NCBI GenBank assembly: GCA_964466155.1
Contig: CAYXMY010000001.1
Coordinates: 1-64,000 of the forward strand
DNA: 64,000 nt
Direction: 5' to 3'
Origin: Caenibius sp964466155
GTDB taxonomy: Bacteria > Pseudomonadota > Alphaproteobacteria > Sphingomonadales > Sphingomonadaceae
In this document: piece after piece, positions 17,354 to 25,473 of the stretch
How the letters are laid out: every line of letters begins with the position of its first letter
Position numbering within the stretch: position 1 is the stretch's first letter
Made by a program: the position numbers and the translations under genes
Notes under the pieces: generated by a model
Told to the model about the DNA's origin: nothing
What the model saw: the letters and a program-made list of their open reading frames with translations, nothing else
Database searches by the model: none

Positions 17354-18484
17354 ATGGATCTGAGCCTGTCCGGGGAACAGGAGGCGCTGCAGCGCTCCAT
17401 CCGTTCCCTGTGTGAAGATCGGTTCACCACCGCAGCCATGCGGGCCTGCGAGGACGATCCCACGGCCGCATTGGCGATTTACGAAGACCTCTCCGCGCTC
17501 GGCCTTGGCGGCATCCTGATCCGTGAGGAAGCGGGCGGGCTGGGTCTCGGCATGACCGAAATGGTCGTGGCTCAGGCCGAACTCGGCCGGGCACTGGTGC
17601 CGCTGCTGTTCACCGAAAGCACCGTGCTCGCCGCCACTCTGCTCGCGGATAGCGCGGACGAAACGGCGCGAAGCGTTCTTGCCGCACTTGCCATGGGAGA
17701 AAAGCGCGCGACTTGCGCCTGGCAGGAAAGCGGGCGCGTTCCTGTGGATGGACCGCAGGCCGCACGGCTGACCATGACCGATGGCACGGCGCACTTGTCC
17801 GGCGAAAAATGCTTCGTGCCCGAAGTGCGCCTTGCCGACTACATCCTCGTTCATGCGAGCGATGACGCGGGCAGCCCTGCCCTGTGCCTTGTCGAACGCG
17901 GGGCGGGAGGCATGGCCATTTCCGATCAACCCAACATGGCGGATCTCGCCATGGCCAACCTGCGCTTCACCGATACGCCGGTGCTGGCCGTCGCCGCGCA
18001 TGGCGATGCGGCCATGGCTGCGTGGGACAAAGCACTGACCGCGATGAAGATCGCCATCGCCGCCCAGGCCATCGGCGGGGCGGAAATAGCGCTCACCATG
18101 GCGCGCGACTATGCCGCCACCCGCCAGCAATTCGGCCAGCCCATCGGCGCGTTCCAGTCTATTGCACACTATCTCGCCGATGCGGCGGTCAATGTCGAAG
18201 GGGCGCGGATGCTGGTCTATCGCGCGGCCTCCGCCGCTGACGATGGCGATCCCGCCCGCACCTGGGCGGACATGGCCAAGATGAAGGCCTGCCAAGTCTA
18301 TCGCGACGTTTCCGCGCTTTCCATCCAGATTCACGGCGGCATCGGCTTCACGCTGGAAGCCGATCCGCAACTCTACTTCCGAAGGGCAAAGCATTTGCAA
18401 CTGATGTACGGCGATCCGCTCGATCTGCAGGAACGGACGGGCGACGCGCTGATCGCGGGCACGCACAAGGTGCTGGAAGCATGA
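17354..18484 (+). CDS. Acyl-CoA dehydrogenase
   Basis: The protein has 376 residues starting MDLSLSGEQEALQRSIRSL. It is shorter and more divergent in its FAD-binding loops than the 11201-12388 paralogue, but the C-terminal domain is well conserved: ATRQQFGQPIGAFQSIAHYLAD and IQIHGGIGFTLEADPQLYFRRAKHL. These features resemble the second subunit of heteromeric steroid acyl-CoA dehydrogenases. It opens the rightward operon, and its stop overlaps the next start by four bases. It probably desaturates a CoA-activated ring-cleavage intermediate, possibly in complex with its divergent partner. Confidence 0.88.
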   Translation: MDLSLSGEQEALQRSIRSLCEDRFTTAAMRACEDDPTAALAIYEDLSALGLGGILIREEAGGLGLGMTEMVVAQAELGRALVPLLFTESTVLAATLLADSADETARSVLAALAMGEKRATCAWQESGRVPVDGPQAARLTMTDGTAHLSGEKCFVPEVRLADYILVHASDDAGSPALCLVERGAGGMAISDQPNMADLAMANLRFTDTPVLAVAAHGDAAMAAWDKALTAMKIAIAAQAIGGAEIALTMARDYAATRQQFGQPIGAFQSIAHYLADAAVNVEGARMLVYRAASAADDGDPARTWADMAKMKACQVYRDVSALSIQIHGGIGFTLEADPQLYFRRAKHLQLMYGDPLDLQERTGDALIAGTHKVLEA

Positions 18485-19380
18485 GTACGCGCTTGCTCGA
18501 AGGGCGCCCGGCCATCGTCACCGGCGCTGCGGGCGGCATCGGCCGGGGGCATGTCCTCCACCTCGCCGCCGCCGGTGCGCCGGTCGTCATCAACGATATC
18601 AACGGCGAAGCGGCCGAAGCGCTGGCGCGGGACGTTATCGCGGCCGGGGGGCAGGCGCTCGTTTCCACTCACGATATCGGCACGCGCGAAGGGGCCGAAA
18701 CCTTGGTGCAAGCCTGCTGCAAAGCGTTCGGCAGCGTCTGCATCCTCGTCAACAACGCGGGCAACCTGCGCGACAAGACTCTGCTCAAGATGACGGACGA
18801 CGATCTCGACGCGGTGCTGACCGTCCATGTCAAAGGCACGTTTCTGTGCACCCAAGCCGCCGCGCGGGCGATGGTCGAACAGGGCGCGGGTGGCGCGGTG
18901 GTCAACACCACTTCGGGCGGCCATTTCGGCAGCTTCGGCCAGACCGCCTATTCCGCCGCCAAAGGCGCCATCGCTTCGATGACATACACCTGGGCGCTGG
19001 AACTGGCGCGTTACGGCATCCGCGTGAACGCCATCGGCCCGCTGGGCACCACGGCCATGTCGAAAACCTACCGCGACGCCGATGGCAAGCCGGGGCAGGA
19101 TTTCGATCCCACGCTGAACGGCCCCGCCGTGGTTTACCTGTGCAGCGACGAGGCGGCCAACGTTTCGGGCCAGGTCTTCGGCACCGGGGGTGAGCGTCTT
19201 TCCCATATGGTGCAGCCGCATTACGGCAAGACGCTGATCCAGCCCGGCGGGTGGGATGTGGACAGCATCCGCCGCCATTTCCAGACGCAGATGCCCGGCC
19301 AGTTCGGCGCGTTCGGCATCCTCGGCAAGCCTTATCCCTTCCACGGCGGCATCCATCCTCCCGCCGCCAGGGAGGATTGA
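18481..19380 (+). CDS. SDR family oxidoreductase (MFE-2 / 3-hydroxyacyl-CoA dehydrogenase-like)
   Basis: The protein has 299 residues. The NAD-binding motif is TGAAGGIGRGH, then NNAG, a catalytic Ser in NTTSGG and YSAAK. The tail of about 60 residues after residue 235 and the overall sequence resemble the dehydrogenase domain of peroxisomal multifunctional enzyme type 2 and the steroid CoA-ester SDRs. It lies between the acyl-CoA dehydrogenase and the thiolase-type genes, so oxidation of a 3-hydroxyacyl-CoA is the expected step. Its start overlaps the previous stop (ATGA). Confidence 0.85.
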   Translation: MSTRLLEGRPAIVTGAAGGIGRGHVLHLAAAGAPVVINDINGEAAEALARDVIAAGGQALVSTHDIGTREGAETLVQACCKAFGSVCILVNNAGNLRDKTLLKMTDDDLDAVLTVHVKGTFLCTQAAARAMVEQGAGGAVVNTTSGGHFGSFGQTAYSAAKGAIASMTYTWALELARYGIRVNAIGPLGTTAMSKTYRDADGKPGQDFDPTLNGPAVVYLCSDEAANVSGQVFGTGGERLSHMVQPHYGKTLIQPGGWDVDSIRRHFQTQMPGQFGAFGILGKPYPFHGGIHPPAARED

Positions 19381-19382
19381 CG

Positions 19383-20774
19383 ATGGCCGGGATCGTCGAC
19401 TGGGGCGTGCATATCGCCGCGCATCGCCTCCCCCTCGCGCTGCTTGCCGGGCGCAAGGCGGAAGGCGGGCCGGAACGGGCGCTGGCCTGGGCGGACGAGG
19501 ACAGCGTGACCATGGCGGTGGACGCTGCCCGCCATTGTCTGAAAGACCGGGCGCGGGACGCAATCGATCTGCTGATTTTCGCCACCACCACTTATGCCTT
19601 CGCGGAAAAGCAGGGCGCCGCGCTGATCGCCGCCGTGCTCGGCCTGCCGCAGACCGTGCGCACCGCCGATATCGGCCATTCGCTGCGCGGCGGGGCACAG
19701 GCGCTGCTGTTGGCCGACGATGCGGTCAAGGCAGGGCGCGCCAGACAGGCGCTGGTGCTGATCGCCGATTGCCGCATGGGCGCACCGGGATCGGAACTGG
19801 AACGCAGCGGCGGCGATGCGGCAGTGGCGTTCCTGATCGGGCATGACGGGGTGGTGGCGGAGCTTTCGGGCAGCGCGGCGCATTCGGAAGAGCTGGTCGA
19901 TGTCTGGCGGCGCAGCGGCGACCGCTTCACCCACCAGTGGGAAGACCGCTTCACCACGCAATACGGCTTTCTCGACCCCAGCGCCGCTGCCGCCGCCAAG
20001 CTGCCCAAGACGGCGGACGGCGCGCACCGTGTCTGGGCCACCAGCGCCCCCAACAAGCGCGCTTCAGGCAGTCTCACCAAAGCAATCGGCGTGGCCCCCG
20101 CCGCCATGGTGCCCGGCCTGTTCGACACGGTCGGCTATTGCGGCACGGCGCAGGCCCCGCTCCTGCTGGCCGCCGCGCTCGACACGGCGGAAACGGGGCA
20201 GGAACTGGCTCTGCTCGCCCATGGCGATGGGGCGGAAGCGCTGCTTTACACCGTGATCGCACCCCGCCCCGGCCATGCAGTGGCCGATGCCGTGGCGCAG
20301 CGTATCCCGGTCCCTTCGCTCCAGGCCTATCGCCGCGCGCGCGCGCTCGACACGGCCGAATATCCGCCGGTCGACGATCAGGGCATTTCCGCCACGATCC
20401 ATTTCCGCGAACGGGCGGAGGATTTGCGCCTGCACGGCCAACGGTGCGCCTGCGGCGAACCGCAATTCCCCAAACAGCGCGTCTGCATCCGTTGCGGGGC
20501 GAAGGACCGGTTCACGCCGGAAGATTTCGCGGAACGGGGCGGAACGCTCGTCACTTATACGCTCGATTCCTTCTTCCCTTCCCCCACTCCGCCCACGGCG
20601 GTAGGCGTGGTACAGGTGGCGGATGGCCCGCGTATCTACATGCAGGTGGCGGGGCTGCCCAAAGAAGGCCCCACGCTGGGCATGCCGCTGCGCTTCGCCT
20701 TCCGCCGCATTCACGATGCAGGCCAGCGCCCGAACTATTTCTGGAAAGCCCTGCCCGAAAGGACCCTGCCATGA
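19383..20774 (+). CDS. Thiolase-superfamily (HMG-CoA-synthase-like) protein fused to a DUF35 OB-fold domain
   Basis: The protein has 463 residues. Residues 1-330 follow the ketoacyl-synthase/HMG-CoA synthase fold (ADIGHSLRGGAQALLLADDAV, LVLIADCRMG, GGDAAVAFLIG, FDTVGYCGTAQAPLLLAAAL). The C-terminal part is a DUF35 unit with a zinc ribbon (CACGEPQFPKQRVCIRCG) and an OB fold. At the usual nucleophile position the sequence is HSLRGGA, with no Cys, so classical Claisen chemistry is unlikely; a scaffold or aldolase-like role is possible. It starts 3 bases after the SDR stop, and its stop overlaps the next thiolase start, so the two probably form a complex. Confidence 0.75.
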   Translation: MAGIVDWGVHIAAHRLPLALLAGRKAEGGPERALAWADEDSVTMAVDAARHCLKDRARDAIDLLIFATTTYAFAEKQGAALIAAVLGLPQTVRTADIGHSLRGGAQALLLADDAVKAGRARQALVLIADCRMGAPGSELERSGGDAAVAFLIGHDGVVAELSGSAAHSEELVDVWRRSGDRFTHQWEDRFTTQYGFLDPSAAAAAKLPKTADGAHRVWATSAPNKRASGSLTKAIGVAPAAMVPGLFDTVGYCGTAQAPLLLAAALDTAETGQELALLAHGDGAEALLYTVIAPRPGHAVADAVAQRIPVPSLQAYRRARALDTAEYPPVDDQGISATIHFRERAEDLRLHGQRCACGEPQFPKQRVCIRCGAKDRFTPEDFAERGGTLVTYTLDSFFPSPTPPTAVGVVQVADGPRIYMQVAGLPKEGPTLGMPLRFAFRRIHDAGQRPNYFWKALPERTLP

Positions 20775-21916
20775 GCCTGAGGGATAAGGCCGCGATTGTC
20801 GGCGTGGGCTGCACCCATTTCATGGAGAACTGGACCGGCAGCGCGGAGGATATGATCGTCGATGCAGTGTTCGAAGCCTATGCCGACGCCGGGATCGAAG
20901 ACCCCAACCGCCAGATCGACGCGGTGTTCTGCGGTTCGCTCTATTCCGCGATGGGGCCAGTCGATGTGTCGGAAGCGCTCAAGCTCTACAAGCCGCTGAC
21001 TTCGGTCTACAACTACTGCGCCACTGGCACCGAAGTGGTCCGCGCCGCCGTGATGGCGATTGCCGCCGGGGCATACGACACGGTGCTGGCCGTGGGTTAT
21101 GACAAGCCCAAGGATCGCGGCGTCTCCGGCCCGCCGGTTGCGTTCCGCGGTGTGCGCGATCTGCCCGCCACGCCCGCCGGATGGTTCGCACTGGCCGCCG
21201 CCCCCTATTTCGCCAAGTTCGGCGCCGGGCGGGAAGAATTGGCACAAATTGCGGTGAAAAATCACCATAATGGCACCCTCGCCCCCAAATCCTTCCTCAA
21301 GAAGGAAATCACGGTGGACGATGTGCTGACTGCGCGGATGATTTCCTGGCCTTTCGGGCTTTACGATTGCGCCGCGCAGACCGATGGCGCGGCGGCGGTG
21401 ATCGTCACCCGCGCCGATCTGGCGCGCAACCATCCCAAGCAGCCGGTGCTGGTGAAAGCGATCACCTCGCACTGTTCCCCCCACCCGCACACCGACCCGG
21501 ATCACGATTTCCTGCGCTGGAAAGCCACCGAAAGCGCCGCGAGGGATGCCTATCGCATGGCCGGGATCGACGATCCCTTCCGCCAGATCGATGTGGCGCA
21601 ATTGCACGACTGCTTCACGCTGACGGAACTGCTCTCCTACGAAGACCTCGGCTTTATTCCCAAAGGCGCGGCGAAGGAGCACATCGCCAGCGGCACATTC
21701 ACGCTGGCGGGCGAACTGCCAGTCAACACCGACGGAGGCTTGAAAAGCTTCGGCCATCCCACCGGGGCCAGCGGCGCGCGCATGATCGTGGAGAACACGT
21801 TGCAACTGCGCGGCGAAGCCGGTGCGCGGCAAGTGCAAGGGGCGAAACTGGCGCTGAGCCACAACATCGGCGGCTATCCCACGGGCTGCGCCGTCAGCAT
21901 TCTGGGGGTGGAATGA
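20771..21916 (+). CDS. Thiolase (SCPx/lipid-transfer type acyl-CoA acetyltransferase)
   Basis: The protein has 381 residues. The acylated Cys is C83 in SVYNYCATGTEVVRAA, the His motif is SFGHPTGASGARM, and a C-terminal GGYPTGCAVSIL loop closes the active site. The pattern is that of SCPx/FadA5-like thiolases used on bulky CoA esters rather than the degradative FadA type. It overlaps both neighbours by four bases. The likely reaction is thiolytic release of acetyl- or propionyl-CoA from a steroid-derived 3-ketoacyl-CoA, with the DUF35-fused protein upstream as a possible partner. Confidence 0.88.
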   Translation: MSLRDKAAIVGVGCTHFMENWTGSAEDMIVDAVFEAYADAGIEDPNRQIDAVFCGSLYSAMGPVDVSEALKLYKPLTSVYNYCATGTEVVRAAVMAIAAGAYDTVLAVGYDKPKDRGVSGPPVAFRGVRDLPATPAGWFALAAAPYFAKFGAGREELAQIAVKNHHNGTLAPKSFLKKEITVDDVLTARMISWPFGLYDCAAQTDGAAAVIVTRADLARNHPKQPVLVKAITSHCSPHPHTDPDHDFLRWKATESAARDAYRMAGIDDPFRQIDVAQLHDCFTLTELLSYEDLGFIPKGAAKEHIASGTFTLAGELPVNTDGGLKSFGHPTGASGARMIVENTLQLRGEAGARQVQGAKLALSHNIGGYPTGCAVSILGVE

Positions 21917-22719
21917 GCGGGCCATACGAAACGCTGGATATCCGCATTGCCGATCATATCGCGGTGCTGACCCTGTCGCGCGAGGCCCGCCACAACGCGA
22001 TTTCCAGCCGGATGAACGTGGAACTGCCGCAAGCCTGGCGGCAGCTCGAAGCCGATCCCGCCGTGCGCGTGATCGTGGTGACGGGCGCGGGCGGCAAGGC
22101 CTTCTGTACCGGGGCCGATCTCGCCGATCTGCCGAGGACGGAAGACCCCGCATTCGCGCAACAGCTTTCCTCCATCGGCTGGACCGGGCGGCAGAACGGC
22201 GTGACCAAGCCGGTGATCGCCGCGATCAATGGCCTCAGCGTGGGCGCGGGCCTGCATTTCGCGGCGGATTCCGATATCGTGCTGGCCGCCGACCATGCAC
22301 AGTTCGTGGACAGCCATGTGGCGGTCGGCCTGATCGCCGCGCTGGAACCCATCGGCCTTGCCCGGCGCATGCCTCTGGGCGCAGTGATGAAACTGGCGCT
22401 AACCGGGGGGGACGAACGCCTTTCCGCGCAGGAAGCATGGCGGCTGGGGATGGTGGACGAGATCATGCCGCTCGACGCGCTGATGCCGCGCGCAATGGAA
22501 CTGGCCGCCAGCATCGCCCGCCATTCCCCCACCGCCGTCGCCCGCACCCGCGCCGCGATCTGGGCGTCGAAGGAATTGCCGCTGAGCGAAGCGCTGGAGG
22601 AAGGCTGGCGCCATATCCTGGCGCAGAACAATCATCCCGATCTGGCCGAAGGCGTGGCCGCGTTCGTCGAAAAACGCGCACCCCAATGGCGGGATCGCGA
22701 TCCGGGGGACGCGGCGTGA
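21913..22719 (+). CDS. Enoyl-CoA hydratase/isomerase (crotonase family)
   Basis: The protein has 268 residues beginning MSGPYETLDIRIADHIAVL. Oxyanion-hole segments GKAFCTGADLADL and INGLSVGAGLHFAADSDIVLAA are typical of crotonases. The region usually carrying the second catalytic Glu reads HVAVGLIAALEPIGLARRM, so the residue expected just before the LG position is not an obvious Glu; an isomerase or hydrolase role is therefore possible. It overlaps the thiolase stop by four bases and is followed directly by a second crotonase. Confidence 0.85.
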   Translation: MSGPYETLDIRIADHIAVLTLSREARHNAISSRMNVELPQAWRQLEADPAVRVIVVTGAGGKAFCTGADLADLPRTEDPAFAQQLSSIGWTGRQNGVTKPVIAAINGLSVGAGLHFAADSDIVLAADHAQFVDSHVAVGLIAALEPIGLARRMPLGAVMKLALTGGDERLSAQEAWRLGMVDEIMPLDALMPRAMELAASIARHSPTAVARTRAAIWASKELPLSEALEEGWRHILAQNNHPDLAEGVAAFVEKRAPQWRDRDPGDAA

Positions 22720-23438
22720 GCTACGGCACGCTTGCCATCGCCCGGCACGGCGCGGTCGAAATGATCGCACTGACCAGCGCCGACGGGATGAACTGCTACA
22801 CCCCGGAAATGGGCGAAGACCTTGTGGCGGCCCTGCGCGCAGCGGCGGCGGACGAAGATGTGGCCGCCATCGTCCTCACCGGCAGTGGGCGGGCGTTCTG
22901 CGCGGGCGCGCATCGCGATGTGCTGACCGGCGCGCTCGGCCCTTCCGGCCTGCGCATCGGGCAGGAGGCCTTCATCGCCAGCTTCGCATCCGAATTCGCG
23001 GCCATTCCCAAGCTGACCATCGCCGCATTCAACGGTTCCGCCGCCGGGATCGGCGTGACCATGAGCCTGCTCTGCGATCTGCGGCTGGCCGTGCCGGGCG
23101 CACGGTTGCGGCTCAATTTCGCGGAACTCGGGATCATGCCGGGGCTCGGTTCGACCTGCACGCTCGCCCGCCTCGTCGGCCCGGCACAGGCCAAGAAGCT
23201 GCTGCTGTGCAGTGAGACGCTGACCGGCGAGGAAGCCATGGCACTTGGCCTGGTCGACGAAGTGGTTCCGGCCGACGCGCTGCGGGATCGCGCGCTGGCA
23301 CTGGGGGAAGCAGCGGCGAAATCCAGCCGCGCGTTGGCCGCTGAAATCAAGGCGGCAATCGATGCCTGCGGCGAAAGCGATCTTGCCGCTGCCCTGCGCC
23401 GCGAAGCCGACGCCGCGAAACGGCTGCGAGGGGCGTGA
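22716..23438 (+). CDS. Enoyl-CoA hydratase/isomerase (second crotonase)
   Basis: The protein has 240 residues with a GTG start that overlaps the previous TGA (GTGA). It has GRAFCAGAHRDVL, FNGSAAGIGVTMSLLCDLRLA and RLNFAELGIMPGLGSTCTLARL, with the conserved Glu in FAELGIMPG. Two adjacent, dissimilar crotonases suggest successive steps such as hydration and retro-aldol or ring-opening hydrolysis of a polycyclic CoA ester, as in steroid rings C and D; this is inference. The adjacent hotdog gene begins at its stop. Confidence 0.85.
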   Translation: MSYGTLAIARHGAVEMIALTSADGMNCYTPEMGEDLVAALRAAAADEDVAAIVLTGSGRAFCAGAHRDVLTGALGPSGLRIGQEAFIASFASEFAAIPKLTIAAFNGSAAGIGVTMSLLCDLRLAVPGARLRLNFAELGIMPGLGSTCTLARLVGPAQAKKLLLCSETLTGEEAMALGLVDEVVPADALRDRALALGEAAAKSSRALAAEIKAAIDACGESDLAAALRREADAAKRLRGA

Positions 23439-23875
23439 TGGCGCGGCAGGCAATCCGCTTCGACGATTACCACGGCTTCGCCCGGATCGAGGCCCGGGGC
23501 TTCACCGCCTGGGGGCCGGACGTGCCGCTGGAGCGGGAAACGGTCGCCGCTTTCCTTGCCGTGACCGGCGCACCCGGCGATGGCGCGCAGATCCCCGGCG
23601 TCATGTTGCAGGCCATGCTGCCCCGGCTCGTGCCCGGGCACGATTGGGAGGTGACGGGGCATAGCGGGGCGATCAATCTCGGCAGCCCGACGATCCGCTT
23701 CCCTGTGCCCGCACAGGCCGGGGCACGGCTCTGCGGGCGCAGCCGCCTGTCCGCCGCCACGCACCATGCCAGGGGCACCGTCGTTGCCATGGAATTCGAA
23801 GTGATCGAACATGGGGCGCAGGAGCCGTGCCTGCGCTCGATCATCGAACTGCTCTATCTCGGGCAACCGGCATGA
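23438..23875 (+). CDS. MaoC-like hotdog protein
   Basis: The protein has 145 residues; the ATG shares its A with the previous TGA, and a GTG three bases earlier is an alternative. The end resembles the MaoC/NodN hotdog domain (GSPTIRFPVPAQAGARLCGRS, THHARGTVVAMEFEVIEHG). The N-terminal part lacks the D-x4-H hydratase motif, so catalysis is uncertain. It is embedded in the rightward operon between a crotonase and an Ltp2-like aldolase and may serve as an accessory subunit. Confidence 0.65.
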   Translation: MARQAIRFDDYHGFARIEARGFTAWGPDVPLERETVAAFLAVTGAPGDGAQIPGVMLQAMLPRLVPGHDWEVTGHSGAINLGSPTIRFPVPAQAGARLCGRSRLSAATHHARGTVVAMEFEVIEHGAQEPCLRSIIELLYLGQPA

Positions 23876-25026
23876 CCATCGTCGGCAAAGTCGCCATCGC
23901 GGGCATCGGCCAGACGCCGTTCGGCCGGGGGCTGGCAGCGCCGGAGCGCGAACTCGCTTGCATCGCCATCGACGCGGCGCTGCGGGATGCCGGGGTCGAT
24001 GCAGGCGAAATCGACGCCCTGTGCAGCTACACCATGGAAGCGACGCCCGATTTCGAAATCGTGCGCAATTGCGGCCTCGGCCCGCTGCACTATTTTGCTC
24101 AAGTGCCCCATGGCGGCGGCGCTGGACCTGCGGCCATCGGCCACGCGGCCATGGCGCTCGCCACCGGGCAGGCAAAAGCCGCTGTCGTCTGGCGCGCGCG
24201 CAAACGCTCCGCCGCCGCCAGCCGGGTCTGGGCGCAATCGGCCGCCGTGCTGGAAGACCACTGGAAATGGTCACGCCCCTCGGGCCTGCTGCGCCCGGTG
24301 GATGAAGTGGCGGCGATGGCGCGCCGCTATGCCCATGAATACGGCGATATCGCCCCGGCGCTGGCCGAAATCGCCATGGCGCTGCGCGCTTATGCCTGCG
24401 CCAATCCGGCGGCGATGATGCATGGCAAGCCGATGGACGAAGCGGCCTATTACGCCTCGCGCATGGTGGCCGATCCGCTGCGCCTGTTCGACAATTGCCT
24501 CGAAACCGATGGGGCTGTGGCGCTGGTTCTTCTGCCGGTGGAACGGGCGCGCGATGCCCGGCACAAACCGGTGGTGATCGAAGCGTTCGCGCAGGGGATG
24601 ATCCCCGGCCACCAGTCGATGGCCGATTTCCACCGCGCCGATGCGCTGACAAGTTGCGGCCATGTCGCGGCGGAACAGCTCTGGCGCATGACCGGTTTCG
24701 CCCCCGCCGATGTCGATGTGGCGCAGATTTACGATGCGTTTTCGCCGCTGATCCTGTTTTCGCTGGAAGCCTATGGCTTCGTGCCGAAAGGCGAAGCGGC
24801 GCGCTTCATTTGCGATGGGGGCCTGCGCCCGGATGGCGCGCTGCCGACCAACACGGCGGGCGGCGGCCTGTCGGAAGCCTATCTTCACGGGCTCAATCTC
24901 GTGACCGAGGCGGTGCGGCAAATTCGCGGCACGGCGACCACCCAGATCGCCGATGCCCGGCTCGCGCTCGTTACCGGGTGCGACGCCACGCCCAACGGCG
25001 CCCTGCTGCTGAGGAGCGACGGATGA
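23872..25026 (+). CDS. Ltp2-like aldolase (thiolase superfamily without nucleophile Cys)
   Basis: The protein has 384 residues. The fold is thiolase-like throughout, but the position of the acylated Cys reads QVPHGGGAGPAAIG, without Cys. The C-terminal segment NTAGGGLSEAYLHGLN is typical of Ltp2/SCPx-type retro-aldolases, which cleave beta-hydroxyacyl-CoA steroid esters together with a DUF35 partner. The following gene is exactly a DUF35 protein, overlapping by four bases, as in ltp2-chsH2 units. Estrogens carry no C17 side chain, so the bond it breaks must be elsewhere, presumably in an opened ring. Confidence 0.85.
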   Translation: MTIVGKVAIAGIGQTPFGRGLAAPERELACIAIDAALRDAGVDAGEIDALCSYTMEATPDFEIVRNCGLGPLHYFAQVPHGGGAGPAAIGHAAMALATGQAKAAVVWRARKRSAAASRVWAQSAAVLEDHWKWSRPSGLLRPVDEVAAMARRYAHEYGDIAPALAEIAMALRAYACANPAAMMHGKPMDEAAYYASRMVADPLRLFDNCLETDGAVALVLLPVERARDARHKPVVIEAFAQGMIPGHQSMADFHRADALTSCGHVAAEQLWRMTGFAPADVDVAQIYDAFSPLILFSLEAYGFVPKGEAARFICDGGLRPDGALPTNTAGGGLSEAYLHGLNLVTEAVRQIRGTATTQIADARLALVTGCDATPNGALLLRSDG

Positions 25027-25451
25027 TCCCCGGCATCCCCCTCCCTTCGCGCGATGGCCCGTTCGAAGCGGGCTTCTGGGCCGCGCTCGACCGGGGCGAA
25101 CTGGCGCATCAACAGTGCGAAGCCTGCTCCGCCTGGCATTTCCCGCCACGCTGGCGCTGCACCTGCGGCGGCGCGCTGACTTACCGGCCTGTTTCCGGCC
25201 GGGCACGGCTGTGGTCATGGACGGTGGTTCATCCCCCCGTCCTGCCCGCTTTCGCCCCGTTCGCCCCCTATCCGGTGGCGATTGCCGAACTGGCGGAAGC
25301 CCCCGGCCTGCGCATGGTGGGGCCACTGGTGGAACAGCCGGGCGACCCGCTCAACCATGTCGATCCGGCGCGGTTGCGCATCGGCATGCCGCTCACGGCC
25401 TGCGTGATCGCCTTGGCCGACGGCGTGCGCTGGCCCGCCTGGCAAATCTGA
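25023..25451 (+). CDS. DUF35 OB-fold/zinc-ribbon partner of the Ltp2-like aldolase
   Basis: The protein has 142 residues. An N-terminal helix (FEAGFWAALDRGELAHQQC) leads into a zinc ribbon with CEAC and CTCG pairs, followed by an OB-fold beta domain (GRARLWSWTVVHPPVLPAF, VAIAELAE). This is the standard DUF35 layout; such proteins bind and stabilise thiolase-superfamily aldolases and help place the CoA substrate. Coupling to the preceding gene by a four-base overlap supports a complex. Confidence 0.88.
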   Translation: MIPGIPLPSRDGPFEAGFWAALDRGELAHQQCEACSAWHFPPRWRCTCGGALTYRPVSGRARLWSWTVVHPPVLPAFAPFAPYPVAIAELAEAPGLRMVGPLVEQPGDPLNHVDPARLRIGMPLTACVIALADGVRWPAWQI

Positions 25452-25473
25452 ATTCTATCCCGGAGACAATATA

